From NCBI RefSeq assembly GCF_000374185.1, contig NZ_KB910518.1:4104669-4168668 (forward strand): a DNA stretch of 64,000 nt, read 5' to 3'. Origin of the DNA: Paenibacillus sp. HW567 (GTDB lineage: Bacteria > Bacillota > Bacilli > Paenibacillales > Paenibacillaceae). The notes under the pieces are model-generated. The model searched no databases. It was not told the DNA's origin and worked only from the letters and a program-made list of their open reading frames with translations. The number at the start of each line of letters is the position of its first letter. The stretch's first letter is position 1. Below, in pieces: positions 60,782 to 64,000 of the stretch. Both the position numbers and the translations under genes were made by a program.

Positions 60782-62539
60782 ACTATAGGGAATTCTAACA
60801 GTGACCGTGGTTCCCCGGCCTTCACTGCTCTCGGCGGAGATGCCGTAGCTGCCGCCGAAATGCAGATGAATCCGCGATGCGACATTGCTCAGCCCGATCC
60901 GCTCGCCATGCGTCCACAAATCTCCGCTGCGTTTCTTAAGCCTGCGTTGCAGCTCGGCAAGCTTGTCCGGCTCAATACCCACGCCGTTGTCATGGATGAC
61001 AATGACCGTGTCCTCACCGTCGCGGCTCACTTGGACCTCCAGCTCCCACGGGCCTTCCTTACGCTCCAGGCCATGAAAAAAAGCATTCTCCACAATAGGC
61101 TGCAGGCTAAGCTTCGGAATTAAGCTGTTCAGCGTTCCTTCATCCACCTGGAGCGCATAGTCCAGCCGGGCAGCGAAGCGCTGCTGCTGAATTTGCATGT
61201 AGTTGTTCAAATGGTTCAGCTCCGCCCGCAGCGGCGCAAGATCCTCCGGCTCACGGATGATATAACGGAACATATCGCTTAGCGAGCGCAGCACGCCGTA
61301 GCTTTCCGCCGGACTGTTCTTGAACAGCATGCTGCCAATCATCTGGAGCGTATTTTGCAGAAAATGCGGGTTAATCTGCGCCTGTAGCGCCTTAAGCTCG
61401 CTGCTCTTCTTTTCAAGACTGATCATATACTCGGTGCGGATATGCTCACGGATGCGGTGCGACATTTGGTCCAGCTTTGTCTCCAAGAGGCCGATCTCAT
61501 CCACACGGTTGCTATGACGCACCCCCCGCTCCTTCATCATGCCGAAGCCCTGAATGGAGCGGGCAAGACTAACGATTGGCGTAGCCAGCCGCCAGGCGAG
61601 AATGACGGCAAGCAGGACCGCCACACCTATAGAGACAGCGCCTACGATCAAACCGAAGTTCATGGTCGCCATTGCACTTTGGTTAATGAAGCTGTCAGGG
61701 ATAACGGTGACCAGCTTGAGTCCCACGGGATCAATGGTATTGTAGAACACATATTCATGGTCGCTGCGAAAATACCCCTGGCTCTCACCGGTGTCAGCGA
61801 TTCGGGACAAGGTCCCGGAAGCGGGATCGCTGCCCCAGGGCTGGTACAGCACCTTGCCGTCAGCTCCCGCAATAAATACCGTATGATCGTTCCCCCTGCC
61901 CAGGAGGTTCAGCGTCTGATCAAGCATCCCCCAGCGGATTGCCAGCGAAATGCCGCCGAGCTTCTCCTGATTCTCAAAACGGTTAATGCTGCGGATAAGC
62001 TGAAACTTGCTTCCATCCCTGCTGTCCGTGGTGATCATGAAATCCTTGTCCTGATCGAACAACTGCTTGTAGGGAGCCGGAACAACTGCCGGTGACCGGA
62101 TATCACTCCTTGAGGCGTTGACCGTGAACAGCTTATTGTAATCCTTCAAATACAGCTCCACTCCGACCACATGATTCCCGGCGGAGTAGAACAGATTCGT
62201 CAAGGTGTCGATAATATTCCGCTGTGCAGTGAACTGGCTGGACAGATTAGTCTCTCCCGCGCTTGCCAGATAATCGCTTAGGTGCGGACTGATCATTACC
62301 GTGTAGATCAGATTATTAAGCTGGGCGAACTGGTCGCCCAAATAAACGCCTGTCCATTTCATATTGGAAAGATTCGTATTAATGACTTCGGTCTCCATGG
62401 AGCGGCGGCTGTTCTCGGCGGCAAGCCCCGTTATCGCCACAATAGGCAGGGTGGCCAGCAGAATCATCGTCAGAATGAGCTTATTGCGGATACTGCGCCG
62501 GAAAGGACCGGACAGCTTCATCATCCATTTGGCATACAT
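60779..62539 (-). CDS. Sensor histidine kinase (YesM-like)
   Basis: 586 residues. A first membrane helix (KLILTMILLATLPIVAITGLA) is followed by a ~250-residue extracellular Cache-type sensor and a second helix (LIVGAVSIGVAVLLAVILAW). A HAMP linker leads to a LytS/YesM-type kinase domain with the His in ALQAQINPHFLQNTLQMIGSM. The ATP-binding lid is VIVIHDNGVGIEPDKL and GIGLSNVASRIHLHFGG. It pairs with the YesN-like regulator. AAGGAGG lies about 12 bases before the ATG. Confidence 0.93.
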   Translation of the reverse strand: MYAKWMMKLSGPFRRSIRNKLILTMILLATLPIVAITGLAAENSRRSMETEVINTNLSNMKWTGVYLGDQFAQLNNLIYTVMISPHLSDYLASAGETNLSSQFTAQRNIIDTLTNLFYSAGNHVVGVELYLKDYNKLFTVNASRSDIRSPAVVPAPYKQLFDQDKDFMITTDSRDGSKFQLIRSINRFENQEKLGGISLAIRWGMLDQTLNLLGRGNDHTVFIAGADGKVLYQPWGSDPASGTLSRIADTGESQGYFRSDHEYVFYNTIDPVGLKLVTVIPDSFINQSAMATMNFGLIVGAVSIGVAVLLAVILAWRLATPIVSLARSIQGFGMMKERGVRHSNRVDEIGLLETKLDQMSHRIREHIRTEYMISLEKKSSELKALQAQINPHFLQNTLQMIGSMLFKNSPAESYGVLRSLSDMFRYIIREPEDLAPLRAELNHLNNYMQIQQQRFAARLDYALQVDEGTLNSLIPKLSLQPIVENAFFHGLERKEGPWELEVQVSRDGEDTVIVIHDNGVGIEPDKLAELQRRLKKRSGDLWTHGERIGLSNVASRIHLHFGGSYGISAESSEGRGTTVTVRIPYS

Positions 62540-62696
62540 AACACGCCCCAGCCTCCTTGTTCCTCATGCCGTAGTTTACCCAAGGCAGATCAGATTAATA
62601 TAGACAGAACCGGTCACGCCTTCCTTCGAAAGAAACCGTTTCCTTTTGCTAAGTATAGAAGGATAGCTTGCAGCGTGCAGCATATTTGCAGTAAAA

Positions 62697-62726
62697 AACT
62701 AACGCCCCGCAAACCGGACGTTAGTT
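62697..62726 (-). terminator. Terminator after the GH30 gene
   Basis: AACTAACG (62697-62704) pairs perfectly with CGTTAGTT (62719-62726), and on the minus strand it is followed by TTTTTTAC. Confidence 0.8.
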
Positions 62727-62741
62727 CTATGAGAAAATTGT

Positions 62742-64000
62742 CTATTCACCAAGCACAAAGGTGTGGAACGATTCCGCTTCAAGCGGAAGGGAATACTGAT
62801 CTGATCCGCTGCCTAAATGCAGCATCCGGACTTCTTTGTAAGGATTGGAAATAACGAGCACCCTTTCGCCCTCCGGCGTGCGGAACGCTACGGCATGTCC
62901 GCTCCACGGCCCCCGTATTCCCGCTCTTACCGAACCCGGAGAAGCGAAACGGGAGAAATGCTTCATTACATAGTACTCTGGATTGTGAATGACTTGCTTC
63001 GCTGAGGGGTCGATGGTCAGCATGGAGTTCTGCTCCCAGCCCCAGGTGCTTCGCCCTTTCGGCTCAAGTGCCATATTCCAGTAGATATAGGCATTTACGC
63101 CGTTCATGAAATAATGCTGATACAGACCAAAAATATACTTGGCGTAAAACCAGGTGTTCTCGCCGTCGCCGCATTCATTCTCCGTCTGCATGTACCGCAG
63201 CTCGGGATAGCTCTGCACCGTCCGCTGGATCGCATGCTTGCCGGCCCACTGATACCCAACGCCCTTGACGTACTTGTAGGCCCCGGGATCACCCAGCACC
63301 ACCCCGGCAAAAGCATCATGATCGCTCGATTTCTTCTTCAGCCATTCATCCCACGGCTCCGGGGCGTTGATCGTACCCAGCCAGATTTCCGTCTCCAGTC
63401 CATGCTCTTCAAAGGCCGGTCCAAGATAATCGCGGATAAAAATCTTTAGCTGCTCACCGGTCCACACACAGGACGGGAATTTCTGATCGGCAACCACTTC
63501 ATTCTGTACATGCACCTGGTGAATGGTGATCCCCTCTGCCCGGTAGGCCTCCACGAACTTCACGAAGTACAGCGCGTAAGCGGCAAGAATCTCCGGCTCC
63601 CAGCGGAGCGTTCCGTAATTATAAGCCTTTGGAAACTTCATCCACGTCGGAGGGCTCCAGGGAGATGCGAATAATCTAAGCTCCGGGTTCAGCGCCAGAG
63701 CTTCCTTGATATAAGGAATCAGCAGCTTCCGGTCACGTTCAATAGAGAAATGCTCCATGGCGTAATCGCCATCCGTTTCGTTCAAGCTATACCAGTCCAG
63801 CGCGTAATCGCTGGCTCCAATGGGCAGACGGCAAATGCTGAACCGCTGCTCTCCCTCGGGATGGAACAAGCTATACATCACTTTGGCCCGTTCATCATCC
63901 GGCAGATGACCCAGCGCGGCAAACCCAAGTTCATTGAAGCACCCGCCAAAGCCTTCCAGCGTTTGATAAGTATCGCCTGTAAACGTCAGATTCGCCGCCG
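62742..64000 (-). CDS. Glycoside hydrolase family 30 protein, 5' end outside window
   Basis: The frame is open to the right edge, so the apparent start at 63881 is internal; residues up to the edge include LEGFGGCFNELGFAALGHLP, the conserved GH30 start. The acid/base Glu is in HVQNEVVADQKF and the nucleophile Glu is in MQTENECGDGENTW. A C-terminal beta-sandwich (VLVISNPYKEVRMLHLG) closes it. It is a glucosylceramidase/beta-1,6-glucanase-type enzyme. Substrate is not certain. A signal peptide cannot be judged. Confidence 0.88.
   Translation of the reverse strand, partial: AANLTFTGDTYQTLEGFGGCFNELGFAALGHLPDDERAKVMYSLFHPEGEQRFSICRLPIGASDYALDWYSLNETDGDYAMEHFSIERDRKLLIPYIKEALALNPELRLFASPWSPPTWMKFPKAYNYGTLRWEPEILAAYALYFVKFVEAYRAEGITIHQVHVQNEVVADQKFPSCVWTGEQLKIFIRDYLGPAFEEHGLETEIWLGTINAPEPWDEWLKKKSSDHDAFAGVVLGDPGAYKYVKGVGYQWAGKHAIQRTVQSYPELRYMQTENECGDGENTWFYAKYIFGLYQHYFMNGVNAYIYWNMALEPKGRSTWGWEQNSMLTIDPSAKQVIHNPEYYVMKHFSRFASPGSVRAGIRGPWSGHAVAFRTPEGERVLVISNPYKEVRMLHLGSGSDQYSLPLEAESFHTFVLGE

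Overview
The window reads as a chromosome segment of a spore-forming, low-to-mid GC Firmicute, most probably a Paenibacillus. Supporting signs are strong AGGAGG-type ribosome sites, frequent TTG and GTG starts, an S-layer-anchored glycanase, a spoVAC-AD-AE operon, the Bacillales yqeG-yqeH-aroE-yhbY-nadD-yqeK-rsfS block, and several large-ORF ABC sugar importers without their own ATPase. Genus placement is inference from content. No tRNA, rRNA or CRISPR array was seen.

Region 1-15.5 kb is mixed. It holds the 3' end of an amidase, a repeat-rich gap, a GNAT enzyme and a MarR regulator divergent from a CBS-pair protein, and a TetR regulator divergent from an ABC ATPase/permease pair. Next come an aldo-keto reductase divergent from an AdhR-like MerR regulator, a ROK regulator and a second aldo-keto reductase. 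The most striking locus is at 10.4-12 kb: an HTH-TPR (RRNPP-type) regulator whose 3' end overlaps a 44-residue exported pro-peptide gene, which looks like a complete AloR/AloP- or AimR-like peptide signalling module. A YhgE/Pip-like membrane protein and a small secreted protein follow.

Region 15.9-29.8 kb is an arabinan-utilisation locus: a cytoplasmic GH43, a GH51 arabinofuranosidase, an ABC importer (two permeases and a lipoprotein binding protein), a divergent ArsR-type regulator with a large C-terminal domain, and a giant SLH-anchored GH43 surface arabinanase. The surface gene is cut by an in-frame TAA. A 51-bp tandem repeat array upstream of the GH43 gene is split by an IS3-family element.

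Region 30-49.4 kb is mostly core functions: an S51-like peptidase, the conserved yqe/aroE/nadD cluster (with cvfB inserted before the yqeM-like methyltransferase), a transglutaminase/DUF58/MoxR operon, a TetR regulator with a divergent alpha/beta hydrolase, a chemotaxis receptor, spoVAC-AD-AE and an M42 aminopeptidase.

Region 49.4-64 kb returns to plant-polysaccharide use: GH1, an aldo-keto reductase, a ykkCD guanidine exporter pair under a guanidine-I riboswitch, then GH42, an ABC importer and a YesM/YesN-type two-component system, and a GH30 cut by the window edge. A ~1 kb array of five ~199-bp hairpin repeats lies between the sensor kinase and response regulator genes. Related single elements occur at about 16.94, 44.11 and 55.29 kb, so this is a dispersed hairpin/MITE-like family. 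Together the glycosidases and importers fit uptake and breakdown of pectic arabinan and galactan side chains (inference).
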